Notes under the pieces: generated by a model
The model's database searches: none
Seen by the model: the letters and a program-made list of their open reading frames with translations, nothing else
Told to the model about the DNA's origin: nothing
Part shown: positions 23,630 to 35,853 of the stretch, one piece after another
Numbering within the stretch: position 1 is the stretch's first letter
How the letters are laid out: each line of letters opens with the position of its first letter
Origin: Episyrphus balteatus
Lineage: Eukaryota > Arthropoda > Insecta > Diptera > Syrphidae
NCBI RefSeq assembly: GCF_945859705.1
Contig: NC_079137.1
Span: 620,001 to 684,000, forward strand
Direction of reading: 5' to 3'
DNA length: 64,000 nt
Translations under genes and position numbers: made by a program

Positions 23630-25442
23630 TCAAACTGGAGTCTCCGGAGATGGCGCTGTAGGTGACTTTGAGCGTGCTCTAGGAAATAGTTCATCATATG
23701 ATGGTGCTGAAAAGAAAACAAAAGGTCAAACAAAAAACCGTCTCAACAAAACTTTTAACTTACGTAATTCATTCACAGGATATCTAGCTTGAACTTGAAA
23801 ATTAACAGATGATTGTAGATAGAGCGGCAATGCAGGTGTATTTGGTGGTGGATATGAACTATTCATCGCTGGTGGATCATAACTCTCATGCACTGATTCG
23901 GCTAGCATTGGATATGCTTCGGGTGGAAGATCTCTTGATTGTCGGCTGGCAGTTGTACTCGGATGTATATACCCCATCGATCTTCGGCATATATTTCTCA
24001 TCGATTCTCGACTCAAATTCTCACAATCTATCGACGGTCTTGTCGCTGGACTAAGCGTTGTCACTGATGACTCCGAGGTAGTTGAATACAATGAGCTACT
24101 TTCACTCTCATTCAATGACTGTGAGTGCGTTGGGCTATTTGTGCTTATAAACGAACTTATACGATTGTTAACTGGGAAAATGCCAACTCCCAGAGGTACA
24201 TCGCCCTCCTCTAATGGATTTCCAATTGCAGCATCTCGATTTCTCGAATAGACAGTTATTTTAAATGACACCGAAAGATTTTTATAGAAAGCTGGCAATA
24301 TGGCTTCCACATTGAGGACGTATGCAATATTAATGATGTTAGCATTGTGTGTCGGGGGACAGGAAGGAATCGAAAGATCATGGGCAAATGATCGTTCGGT
24401 TTTCTTCTCCACACCACCTGTTTCTTTAGTGAATATGGTCACTTCCTCGGTTTTAATATGAAACATTGGCTTCATACTGTGATAGGAGACTTTTTGGACC
24501 ATGGTAAATCGCAGTTTATCCACATGGATACTACTGCGATTGTCCACTGTCACGTGGAGATTCAATTTCTCATTTCGGATGACATTATTTCTAGGAATCT
24601 TAGCTATCAGTGATATCGGCCCACTCCCAAAGATACTAACATTTCGAGTCGTCGTCTGACATATGTCCGGTCGGAAGCGATATGTTATATCTTCATAGAT
24701 TTCGTCTAATATCGAGACTGCCACGTTCCTAACGATTGTCAGAGGAATCGTGTACTTCTCGTCGAATGTCCATGGCTTTTGGATGACAACTTTGAGTTTA
24801 TATTTTATGGAACCATAGGATCCCTTGAATGAGGAGGGCAAATCTTGGGAAAGTAAATATGTAAAGTCCATTGATAGTTCACCGGGGGCAAGTTCAATGC
24901 CACGCGCCGGGACATATGGAACATTGACAGTATCATTCAGATAAATCTGTTTGCCAGTGTAAAAGAGTTGCCGTGAGTTGACATTGCCGTAAATGTCTTT
25001 GTGGTACATTTCCATCCATTTGCATTTTCCCTTGGCGATAACTTGCAGATTTATTGCTAAAAAAAAATACATTCAAAATTAACGAAATTAATCGAAAGAA
25101 AAAACCGGGAATTCCCAGATTTGAATTTTGATTTGGTCTCTCCAAAAAATGTGCAACATAATAAATATGACTCATTCACAATGAATAACACAAATAATGC
25201 TGTCAAATTAGGAAATTATGTCGAATGCAAGTGTCATAACAAAATCGAAGAGAAAAAAAAAATAACTTTGCAAGAAAAACGAAAAATTCTTTGTATTATT
25301 TTTTTCCTATTTCTAACTTACCACGAATTTTTGTTTTCTTGGTAAGGAAAAAGCATATTTGTCCGCTTATTTCTTGCCCGGTAAAATATGAATTATTTGG
25401 GCTATTTAATTTAATTTCAACTCGGTCTTTTTCCTTTTCCAT
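23630..25442 (-). CDS. Alpha-arrestin B with C-terminal PPxY
   Basis: Three exons: 25442-25322, 25056-23764 and 23706-23630; 496 residues. It starts MEKEKDRVEIKLNSPNN in a good context (AGCAATGG). The arrestin_N signature is SYFTGQEISGQICF with LPSSFKGSYGSIKY. Arrestin_C begins near SIFGSGPISL. A long Ser/Thr/Pro-rich tail from about residue 330 ends in PPSY at 472-475 (LPPSYDELF), a canonical ligand for WW domains of NEDD4-family ligases. By analogy with known alpha-arrestins it should recruit such a ligase to membrane cargo. The first and last introns are phase 1 at the same places as in the paralogues, but all middle introns are absent. It is the longest member of the cluster. Confidence 0.95.
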
Positions 25443-28150
25443 TGCTTTTTTTTGTGTGTTTCAAATTGAGTATTTTATTGGCTTCACTTTCACTTGTTCC
25501 TCATTTTTAGAGGCTATATTTTATTGGTGAAAATTTAAGCCTAAATAACTTCAGAATTGATAAAATTAATTGTAGTTTTCTTTTTTGAAAAAGACAAAGG
25601 AATTTTTTGTTCTTTAATTTGTTTGCGTTTCTTTTTTGTACGGCATGCAACTATCCGACCACCCTTCCATTAAAAATATTTTACACTGGCGTACATTTGA
25701 CGAAGTGGTGAGGGTGACTGACATTTCATATGAGAAAAAAAAGGAGGAAATTCGGTACAAAAATGTATCTCATTTTTCATATTGTGAATTAATGCACAAA
25801 GAGAAATGTCAAAAGAATTTAAAGTGATTTTAGATGGGTTTATATTTTGAGGTTGATATGTAAAAAAATAAAAGAATTCAATTTCGATGGACAAGTAAAT
25901 TACTTTAACGAAATTTTCACATCATGTTGGTGTGATTAGAACCCAAATGCTATAATATGATAATAATAAATGTTTTTTCTTCTTTTTGGATTTTTCCTTT
26001 TGGATTTTTGAATGTCTGAAAGTATTTAGGCCGTGTGTGAATTGCGTTAAATAGTTAAAACCGTGTAAAATATTTGACACTATTGAGGAGAATACAAAAT
26101 TTTCAGCTGCTATAAATTTATTGGGCTCTTGGACCTGGTTAAATTTGAGTTAAATTTTTTTTGCAGATGGTTTTTGTTTTTTTTTTTTTTTGTATTAAAA
26201 AGGAGTATCATTAACCTCAATAGTGTCAAAAATTTTACACGGTGTTAACTATTTAACGCAATTCACACACGGCCTTAATAGCTAGTTCTTTGAATTTTCA
26301 CATTTCTGTATACATGAAAACAGCTATTAACACTTTTTATTTTGACCTATAAATGCCAAATATATGACTAAATAATGAAAATATTAGTTAAATACGTGTT
26401 TTATAATTACACCTCCTAGTTTGAGGAATTTTTGACCTTTGTCAGCTCATAATTCTAGAGGTGAACAATCAAACCACATATTTTATACATTTTTGAAAAA
26501 TGTCTTCTATCTAAAACTGTAAGGAATTCTAGAGTGGGTACAATTTTGCCAGATTTTTTTCAATGGGTGAAGGTCCAAAAAACCGTTTTTGTCCCTAACT
26601 CCAGATTTTGGAGGTGTTACGGAGTTTTTAAATAACGTTTCGTAATCAGTGCAATTAGCTGTACAAAACGTGATAGATTTCCGCCCGCGTATGTATTAAA
26701 ACCTTGTTTTTGTTACACAGTGTTATTAAAGGCAAGTGTTTATATGGTGGTTAATTTCAAAATACACGCTCTTAATATAATATATTTAACATATAAAGGT
26801 AAATAAATAAATATTCTTCTTTGAAAAAAAAGTCGTAAACGAAAAATTTCTTATAGATATTTTAATTTTCCAGCGAAATGACACAACAAGATTCATTATT
26901 TTAAAGTCATCTTTCATTTTTCACATTTACTGTCCCGAATATAAATTTAATTATAGTTCTTTTTCTTTGATTGAAGAATTGTTTTCAGTTTAGCTTGGTT
27001 TTCAAATTAATTATATTTTAATTTTGAAAGAATTCCGGCTGAAATTTTTAAAGTTATACTTCTTTTGCAGCGTTTTGTCGACTTTTCCTGAGTTGGTTTT
27101 TCCCGCTCAATCAGCTGCACCATTTCTTTTATAATCTAATGATCCAAACATGCAATTTTAATTGCTAGCGCTTTCATTTTTAAAGGAACTCAAAATATTT
27201 AAGACTGATGTTTTGAAGGAACAAATAGTTGTAACTTTTGTAAAAGTTTAATGCCAGTGCTAAGAAAATCTTATTAACATGATTTCAAGAAATTGTTATT
27301 CAAATTTACAACTCAAAAGTACGTTATCAAAATTTCTTTCATGTAGGCCAATACAATTTAACCATTTTCTGAATATAACATATAATATCTTGGTCAAATC
27401 ACCTCTTGAAGTTTGTCGAATTAAATTAGAACCAACCCGTACTATGATCTTCGAAATGATTAAAACATTTTTGGTTTAACTTTTTGATGGATTATAGCGA
27501 ATAGGTAAAAATACTATACAAATACCTGTCCATAAAGCCATTACCTTGAAAAACATATGTACGCACTTTTTTGAAAGAGTCTCATTCTCATAATAACCAA
27601 CGAAAAAAAATATTCTTCAAGGTAACTTACGCAGTACGCACAGTACAAACCAGTCTTGTATCTCTTTAAAAATACAAATCTCGCAAATTTCTTAAGGGAT
27701 ATTACAGTCGTGATTTCGGACTCACGTTTCATTCAACCAACAGACATATAAAAAAAAACTTGTTTTATTGTCATTCTGGGTTGGGATTTGCTAGAGTAAA
27801 CTACAGTAAAGAAGAACAAGGGGATAGAATTACATTTTCGATTATTTTTTTCCGCATTCGTTTGAGACTGAATTTTGTATCTATTCTGTGAGTGTATCTC
27901 TTTATTGCTTTAAGTCTAGGCGGCGATGTAGTCTATTGCTCGGATGCAGATTCGTTCTATCGAATAGATTTAATTATTACACTTTTGTATACTCTATCCA
28001 TTTTTGTATTTTGATTAAATTTGACCTGTGAAACTCTTAACTCTATTTACAATTTTAATTTAATTTTGCACAAAAATTTTATTTTAATTGTTCTTGTCTT
28101 TTGCGTGTTTGATTGAAATAGAAAAAAAAACCTTTAAGTGTTTTGATAAT
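25443..28150. other. Divergent spacer between alpha-arrestins B and C
   Basis: Presumably contains the promoters of both genes; no TATA box was picked out. One MITE lies at 26029-26274. No other coding sequence was recognised. Confidence 0.45.
26029..26274. mobile_element. PIF/Harbinger-like MITE with about 60-bp TIRs
   Basis: The ends read GGCCGTGTGTGAATTGCGTT in both arms, which continue through AAATAGTTAA and CCGTGTAAAAT to CACTATTGAGG. TTA is duplicated at 26026-26028 and 26275-26277. A 3-bp TWA duplication with GGCC-type ends fits PIF/Harbinger. There is no coding capacity. Confidence 0.8.
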
Positions 28151-31084
28151 ATGGCTAGCAAATGCACAATACAATTTGACAATAATCCACTTGGGGTTTA
28201 TTATGCTGGGCAGACAATTTCTGGAGTAGCTGAACTCATCACTGCAAGGCCAAAGACTATAAGATGTATGTATATCTACAATTCAACAAATGTAATTCAA
28301 TTAAAAATTTTAACAAAAACCATCCCACCCAAGTTGTACTTTAATTGAATAGAATATAATTTTTTTTTACAAAGCTTTGTAGTAATTCAAGTATAGATCG
28401 CAATTAGTCAAGTGGAAATAGAAAAAAAAATTTATTATGATACTAATTGATTGATATATTCTCTTACTTTAATATTTCGATTAAAGGTTTCTTGCATCTT
28501 TATATCTGCGTTCATATAGATTTTGGTACTTGCATACTTTGAAATAATAGTCCTAAGTTTAAGGGATGAAATATAAAACTCCAATACTTTGTTTTTGGAA
28601 AGGGATAGGATAAGAAGGAGAAAATCAATGAAACTTTTACTTTCTAGAGACCAGGAAATAGGAGTTTCTGCTATATACTGTTTACCTTACCAGAATTTGT
28701 TTGAGGTAGGGCAGAATGTCTGCGTTTTGCTTAGAGAACAAGGTTGTTGAATGGGGGTTTAGTTTCCTTTGTTTAATTTTATTTTATATACGCAGTAAAT
28801 GGATATCAATCAAAATAGAAATATTTAAATAAATAAGCATATAAAATTCAATTTACTGATAGATTTATATACAAACAAAATTGTTTTGAATTTTTAAAAT
28901 GCCATATTTAAATTGAAAAACGCAAATGCAATTATGAAATTAATTATTCACCGCATATGTACATATGCATGCACTCTATCCAATCTGAATTATATCGTAA
29001 TTACTCTACTGAATAATAATGAATTGAATGGATTGGATTGGGATTCATACAAATACAGCCGGTATAGATATGTGTTTATATTTTTAAATTCTTTAAATGT
29101 TCATTCAAAATATGACGTAATTTTCCAAAAACGTCACCGACATACTTCAGTCATTGTTGCCGGAAACCAGTTGTGGAGTTATAAACAACAAACTCGTGGG
29201 AAATACTTTTTAATCGGCATTTTCTAGCTCTTGGTTTGAGGTTTAATTGTGATTCATATACAAATGTTTAGGCCTTAACTCAAAGAGCATATCAATTCTG
29301 CTGGCCAGCCAGTTTTTTTTATGTAAATCGTGTTGTATAGTATTTTATTATAATCTGTGTTGTATTATAATTATAAAATTGACTGATAGAATACTAAAAT
29401 TTTATAAAAAAAAATAAAAATGATTTAATCAAGGTACTCTTTTAATAGCTGCGTTCCTTTGGAAATATTTATCTACTTTTTAGTACTTAAAGCTGCTTTG
29501 AACTACTTTTTCAGTATAGCAAAGTAGATCAAAGTAGTTTTAAGTACCAAAAAGTAGATAAATATTTCCAAAGGAACGCAGCTAATGTTCATTAATGCGT
29601 GTCGAATGTAGATATGCGAACTGTATCTATGTAAAAAGATCTTGTTTCTAAAGGGTGTTTGAAAAATATGTATCTTTATTTTAGTAATAGCTAAATAATA
29701 ACTAACAATAAAATATTATATGTAAAATGCTGAGTACGAATTATTTTTTTTACTAAACTGCGTCAAATTATATGAAATATTTTGAAGTTTGATTTTTTTG
29801 TATCTAGGACTTATAAAACTTAAATAAAATTTTTAAGTAAAAGTATTCATGATGGAAAACAATTTTAAATTTTAGCAATTTACATCAGTATCAATGGCCA
29901 TTCTGAAGTACGTTGGACTGAAAATGTCTACAAACAAAATGCTCAAGGAAAACGTGAAAATGCCATTGAAACATTCTCATCCACAGAATTATATTTCACT
30001 TCAGAAAAATATGTTTTCGGGTCGAGTGGAGGTAGTCAACTTGAACTTATACCTGGAAAATATGTGTATCCTTTTCAAGCCACCATACCCCCCAACGCAC
30101 CAACTTCTTTCAATGGAACCGATGGAAAAATAACCTACGAAGTTGTAATGGTTATTGATCGTGTCCTTCGTTATAATAATACTTTTAAACAAGAATTCAC
30201 TGTAATTTCACCCTATGATTTGAATTTAAATCCTTTGCATGCAAATCCAATGGAAACAGAAGAACGTAAAGTATTTTTCTTGAGCATGTGTTGCGGTGGT
30301 AAAAATCCAATAACAATCAAAGCTCGAGTTCCATTTTCGGCTTATTCACCAGGACAAAGAATTCGATTTAATGTAGTACTGGACAATCAATCAGATGTTA
30401 GATGTTCAGATATAAAAGTAAGACTTATGAGAAAAGTAACTTACACTTGTCATATACCGGAAATAAAAACAAAGTGGAATGAAGTTAAAATTGCTCAAGT
30501 TCTATTGGGTGAAGTTGTGAAGAAAAATCGAGCGGAAATGAATGAGTATTTAGAGATACCATCTACGGTTCCATCTTCCTTGGAGAATTGTTCAATTATA
30601 AAAATTATTTACACATTGAAATTTACTGTAAAATTAGCTGGATTTTATTCGGATTTAGATCTTGTATTTCCTCTTACGGTTGGTACACTTCCATTACAAG
30701 CTAGCTTAGTGGAAGAACAAAATGCTGTGATTGTTGGTCAGCCTGGAGTTACACCAGTTTATAAGCCAATGCGTAAGAAAAGATCACTTTCATGTCGGTA
30801 CCATATGTTCTTTTTATATTTTTTTTTTAATTTCCTTAGCTCCACCAACATACCAGGATGATGTTACAGCAAAAGGAAAATATCAGGATAAAACTTTTGT
30901 TCCCAAGTATCCTGTTTTTTCGTATCAAATTACTGCTGGAACTATTCGAGACCCACCTGGAAACTTATATCCATCTATGACACCACAAGCACCTGTAGCT
31001 CCATATCCAACTTCTCCAATTCCTCATGAATTTAATGAGACAAACGGAAGTGGAAATACTTCACAAATTGGTTGGAAGACTTAA
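28151..31084 (+). CDS. Alpha-arrestin C with PPxY
   Basis: Three exons: 28151-28265, 29876-30772 and 30840-31084; 418 residues. It starts MASKCTIQFDNNPLG, then the arrestin_N signature YYAGQTISGVAEL and later APTSFNGTDGKITYEV. Arrestin_C starts at FFLSMCCGGKNPITIKA and includes FSAYSPGQRIRFNV. The tail has PPTY at residues 339-342, directly after the last intron, plus a degenerate TPVY just before it, where gene D has PPEY. It should act as a NEDD4-family ligase adaptor for membrane proteins. The 115-bp first exon and its phase are identical to those of A and D, supporting tandem duplication. Intron 1 (1.6 kb) contains a hairpin MITE. Confidence 0.95.
29446..29584. mobile_element. Hairpin MITE in intron 1 of alpha-arrestin C
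   Basis: The arms are near-perfect inverted repeats of about 55 bp beginning TAGCTGCGTTCCTTTGG, separated by a short centre. The whole 139-bp unit would fold into one hairpin. Element ends may be TA. Confidence 0.8.
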
Positions 31085-31109
31085 ATTGATAAATTCTGCG
31101 AAACAACCA

Positions 31110-31115
31110 AATAAA
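31110..31115 (+). terminator. Poly-A signal of alpha-arrestin C
   Basis: AATAAA 26 nt after the stop codon. Confidence 0.5.
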
Positions 31116-31527
31116 GAAGAAAGAGAAATAATTATATTTTTATAATAATTATACCTGCTATAATCATATTTTTATACACACACTAATCTACTGCTTTTGC
31201 TTATGTATATTTTATTATTTATAAAGAACTTTTATGCTTTCCAAAATTATGTATTATGATTTACACTGAAAATACAAAAATATATAAACAAATAGTTCCT
31301 ATCAGAAATGTTTGAATTTTAAAATGGAATCGAACGAACTTCTTATGGCAAAAGAAGCTTAAATGTTTTTTCTCTCTACGAAAAAATAATTCTTTACTGT
31401 TTTAGAAAATGTTCATAGGGAACATGAAATTCGTATTAAAAATTAAAAAGTTGGTTTTTACAAGGCCTACAAAAATCTTCTTCTCTCTTTCTTATAGTCT
31501 TAAAAAATAACTAAAGCTATTAAAACA

Positions 31528-31883
31528 TACACGGAGAAAAATGAATCCAGCAATGACTTGAATTTGATAAGGAAACAGTAAAATTACTGTACAATGTACA
31601 CACGTCCCACCCGTGATCATAAAATATCCTGTTGTTTGGTCTTGTAAAAGAAGGACAGGTCTTATGTTAATCATTTTGGCACAATAACAATTGCCTACTA
31701 AAGAGATTATTGACTATTTAAATATAGTCACATATAGTTATTTTAACTGTTAAAATTGACTATTTAATAGTTAATTTGGAGAATACGAGTACTTCGATTG
31801 ACTATTAAAATAGTCACAAATAACTATTTTTTAAACTATTTTAATAGTTATCCCGATATTAACTATTTCGTTCTCTGAGTGTA
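31528..31883. repeat. Possible MITE with TACAC ends and internal ACTATTTTAATAGT palindromes
   Basis: The left end is TACACGGAGAAAAA and the right end reversed is TACACTCAGAGAA, a loose match. The interior contains several copies of the palindromic GACTATTTAAATAGTC-type motif. The left end matches the element at 1337. Confidence 0.4.
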
Positions 31884-32380
31884 TTAAACAGTTTTGGGTG
31901 ATTCCCTAGAGGGGAAATTAAATTTTTTTAGGACCAAAACTAAGGGTATGTACCATGTACCTGTAATATAAGGGATATAGAAAAAGTAGTATTATACACA
32001 AAAGCCAACTTTTGAAATAAAAAATAACATTTGCTGCACCGTTATTAACAATGTACCTGTCATAGAACGACTTTTTAGACTTATCAATTTCTCGTAAACG
32101 ACATAGCTGATTTCAACCCAAATTCTTATACAGAAACGTTAAAACAATCATTATATAAAAGTTTTAACAAATAAAAAAAATTGATTTTTTTAAAAATATT
32201 TCAATTTTTTTTTTGTAAATCAACTTGAAAACAGGTAGATAAAAAACAAAAAACTGTCAACTTTCCTGAAAAAAAAAAATGTATGGGGTGTTTGAAGTTT
32301 TTTCGTCGCCCGATATGGTCATGAAAGAAAAAAAATGAAAAATGTTATAGATATAAGAAATAATTCGAAAGAAAAGCATT

Positions 32381-32924
32381 GGACTTGTACTGTTCTTTCA
32401 CTCAATATAAAATATACCCTATTAAAAATTGTTTTTATTATTTTATTGACTATACAAATTATACTGAGCTTAAAAATAATAGTTTAGTATAATTCTTTCT
32501 GAAGGATCATTAGATGTTATTTCCCATGAAGTTATATGGTAGTAAAACTCCAAGTCTTCTTATAGCAACTGGTTCCTGATATGGTCTTGGAGTTGGCAAC
32601 TTCAAGTTTGTTTTTGATTTCAGTAATTTAAAAGTATTAGTTGAGAATCCCCAATAAAGGCAATAGTTGTGACATAGCCAGGAGTTTCACTAGTATATTT
32701 GAACTGATTATAATATGACACACAAACATTTTTCCTCTGTTGGTCTATTGACTTGGTCGTATATTCTTATAGCTCTTTTAACCACGCCAAAGTATCTATC
32801 GCAGGGCAAAAATAATGTTAAATAGATAATTTTGACTTTCATTATTTATTGAGCATGAAATAATTAATAACAATCAATGAAATGGAAATCACGGTGATTG
32901 AGTGTAAGAGAACAGTACAAGTCC
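32381..32924. repeat. Widely spaced inverted repeat
   Basis: GGACTTGTACTGTTCT at 32381-32396 is complementary to AGAACAGTACAAGTCC at 32909-32924. Both arms extend into ACTCAAT. It may be the ends of a non-autonomous element of about 540 bp. Confidence 0.45.
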
Positions 32925-34323
32925 TGCACTTTTTTTTTCATTACTTATTAAATTCTTACTTATGAAATATTATAAATTTTTCCTGATTTTGTTCAATAGA
33001 AAGCTTACTTTTACCACAAGAGCATGTGAGTGCATTTTATTTTCTAATGCATAGTACTTGCAAGAATAATCTTTTTTATCAAAAAACAAAACCGACTTCC
33101 ATGGATCAAAACAGGGTTTTATGATTTTTCTAATAGTTCCCATAGCTAAAACTGAACAAAATTAAAATGGGACCACACTGCAGCCACCAGCTTTCCAATA
33201 CACTTAGTCCAAAGTTATGAGGTAACAAACATAAAAAAAAAAAAATACAGATGAATTGAATACCTCCTCCTTTTTGGAAGTCAGTAAAAAGAGATTGCAT
33301 TCTTAAAACAAGAAAACATTGCATACTTACAAGAATTTTTTGGAAAAGGTCTTTTAGAGGCCACTTGAAATTACAAGGCTACCTTAGAACTGTTCAAACA
33401 GATCTTATTAAAGGCCTTCTCCAACTGAAATTTACTAGGCTTGTTCTAAATACTTCTAGGAAATCTTAAAGAGACCTCTTTTTTATCCAAAAGCAAGCCT
33501 CAAACTAAACCTATTCAAACTATAACTTGCCAAGTCGAAAAAACCGTCTTTATGCAAGCCAACGAGGTCTTGCACTTTTGCCATCGATATGTTCCCTTCT
33601 TAAATTTTGAATAAAAAAACACAATTTTTTTATTAAATAAAAACGCATGCCTGGCAGTGCTCTTATCACAGTATTTTAATTAAATTCCATTTCATTCCCC
33701 TTTTTCTCTATTTCCATTTCCCATGTAAACAAAAACAACCGAACAAAGCAAAACGTCAAACAAAACAGCTGATTACAACAAGTCCAGTTTCTTTTTTTTA
33801 TTTTTTTTTTGTTTGTATTTCATCGGAATGTTCAATGTTACACACTCATCTGCTTGCTGCTGCTCCCCGTAACATATCGAATACAAAAAAAGAAAGTTTT
33901 CACTTGTTGTCGTCGTCGTATTTTTTTTTTTTTTTAAGTAAATGAGGTTTACGAAACACTCAATGCATTTCTCCTCTTCACCAGCAATAATAACGTTTGG
34001 GTCGTCATCAGTCAGATAGTCACCCTTACTCCACAACAGACAACAAACCTCAAACAGAAGAAGACACTCTGTCGACTCCAAGAAGAATAATCGCAAACCA
34101 ACCATTGCGAGTTGGTGAAATTAATTTTTCTTTATTATTTCTTCTTCAAACAATAAACTAGACAAGTGACTACTTGGGAATGCAAACAAATATGTAAGTC
34201 TCATAAAAATTGTTTTTCAAAATAAGTTATGAAATTATCTATTTTTTGTTTGTTTGTGTGTGAGTAGCGATTAGAAAAAGTAGAGGAAGTAGTAATAAAA
34301 AACCAATAGAATATTAAACCGTA

Positions 34324-35639
34324 ATGGCAACTCAAGCAATGGAGAAATCGAAATCTGTCGAGGCAGCACCTAAGCCACTTACTGCCCCAACTTCACCCAA
34401 AAAGAAAACCCACAGCACAAAAGAACAGCTAAAGCAAGTCATGGCTGGCGGACTTGCTGCTGCCATCACCAGATCCACCTGTCAGCCTTTGGATGTCCTA
34501 AAGATCCGTTTTCAATTGCAAGTTGAACCTCTGGGTGGACATGCTAGTCAACAATCCAAGTATGTATCGATATTCCAAGCTTGCAAGGTGATATTTAGAG
34601 AAGAAGGCATTGCTGCCTTCTGGAAAGGTCACAATCCTGCACAAATACTCAGCATTTTGTATGGCATCTCCCAATTCTGGACTTATGAGCAATTGAGTTT
34701 GTTTGCCAATCAGACAGTCTACCTCAAAGACAAACCGAACTTTTCGAATTTCATTTGTGGTGCAGTTGCTGGTGGAACTGCGGTAATCATTTCTACACCA
34801 CTCGACGTCATTCGTACGCGTTTGGTAGCACAAGATTCGAGCAAAGGTTATCGCAATGCGACCCGTGCTGTAACGGCAATTGTACGTTCCGAGGGTGTAG
34901 TTGGATTGTATAGAGGCCTTTCGTCGGCACTGATACAAATTACTCCTCTGATGGGCGCCAATTTTATGTTTTATCGATTATTTAGTAAATCGGCTATAAA
35001 ATTCTATCAAGTTGATGATAGAAGGTAGGTTAAACTTTAGACACAAACAATAACCGCTCAAGTCAAAGAAGGAAACAAAAATTAAGTTTTACTTTAAAGC
35101 TCCGCATTTTTTAATTTGTCTCAAAAACAATTCAATCTTTTCTTAACTCGATGTAGATGGGTTTAATCTATCGTTTTTTTTTTTAGTTAAAAAATTATGA
35201 ATATGTAAACTTTGAATTGGAAAGCATCATAAGACCATTGAAAAATTTTTGTCTTAACTCAGTTAAGCGGTTATTGATAATGTCTTTGATGTGAGAATCA
35301 TTTTATAAGAATTTCGTTTTTTTTTTTTTTAGTAAACTTCCAACATGGAATCTTCTTATTATGGGAGCATCATCTGGGATGTTGTCGAAAATGATGGTCT
35401 ATCCATTTGATTTGATTAAGAAGCGCCTTCAAATTCAGGGATTCGAAAATCACCGTCAAACATTTGGTCAGAATATCAAATGTAATGGAGTTGTTAGTTG
35501 TTTGAAACTGACAGTCCAACAGGAAGGAATTCGAGGGCTTTACAAAGGCATGGCACCCACTTTGTTGAAATCTAGTTTGACGACAGCATTGTATTTTAGT
35601 ATTTATGATAAAATACGACAAATACAATGGTGGACGTGA
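34324..35639 (+). CDS. Tpc1: Mitochondrial thiamine pyrophosphate carrier (SLC25A19 type)
   Basis: Two exons, 34324-35024 and 35333-35639, joined in phase 2 across a GT-AG intron; 335 residues. Three mitochondrial-carrier repeats are visible, each with its Px[DE]xx[KR] signature: QPLDVLK (Pro55 to Lys60), TPLDVIR (Pro159 to Arg164) and YPFDLIK (Pro258 to Lys263). Each repeat ends in a GxxxxxxG-type block (FWKGHNPAQI, LYRGLSSALI, LYKGMAPTLL). Six transmembrane helices in the inner mitochondrial membrane are expected. Overall wording and length match fly thiamine pyrophosphate carriers, which bring the cofactor into the matrix for pyruvate and 2-oxoglutarate dehydrogenases. The first about 33 residues are a Lys/Ser/Pro-rich extension. 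The start is the first ATG (GTAATGG). Substrate assignment is by resemblance. Confidence 0.93.
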
Positions 35640-35847
35640 GATGAAGTTCATAGTCGTCAATATTAACAAAAAAAAAAAAAAAACTAAACAAAACAAAAAA
35701 CACGGTGCTGAAAGGGGGAAATTATGAGCTGGTTTAGCGGTGATTAAGTTCAAAGAAATATTTTTACACACTCGCGTTTCTATGACATAACTTTAAGTTA
35801 TTCCAAAAAAATAAGAACGCCTATATTGTTATAAATTAAAAAAAAAA

Positions 35848-35853
35848 AATAAA
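35848..35853 (+). terminator. Poly-A signal of the TPP carrier
   Basis: AATAAA about 210 nt after the stop. Confidence 0.5.

Larger units (their letters stand above)
31116..34323. other. Gene-free spacer and 5' region of the TPP carrier
   Basis: Holds weak inverted-repeat elements (31528-31883 and 32381-32924). A stretch near 32040-32270 resembles 48250-48420, sharing TACCTG-CATAGAAC. No coding sequence was recognised. The region 33670-34323 is the likely promoter and 5' UTR of the carrier gene. Confidence 0.45.

Noticed and set aside
33773..34105. 110-codon minus-strand frame before the TPP carrier
   Set aside because: No family resemblance, built around poly-Lys/poly-Thr runs, and overlaps the likely promoter and 5' UTR of the carrier.
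34498..34938. 146-codon minus-strand frame inside the TPP carrier
   Set aside because: Antisense shadow of a clearly coding exon.
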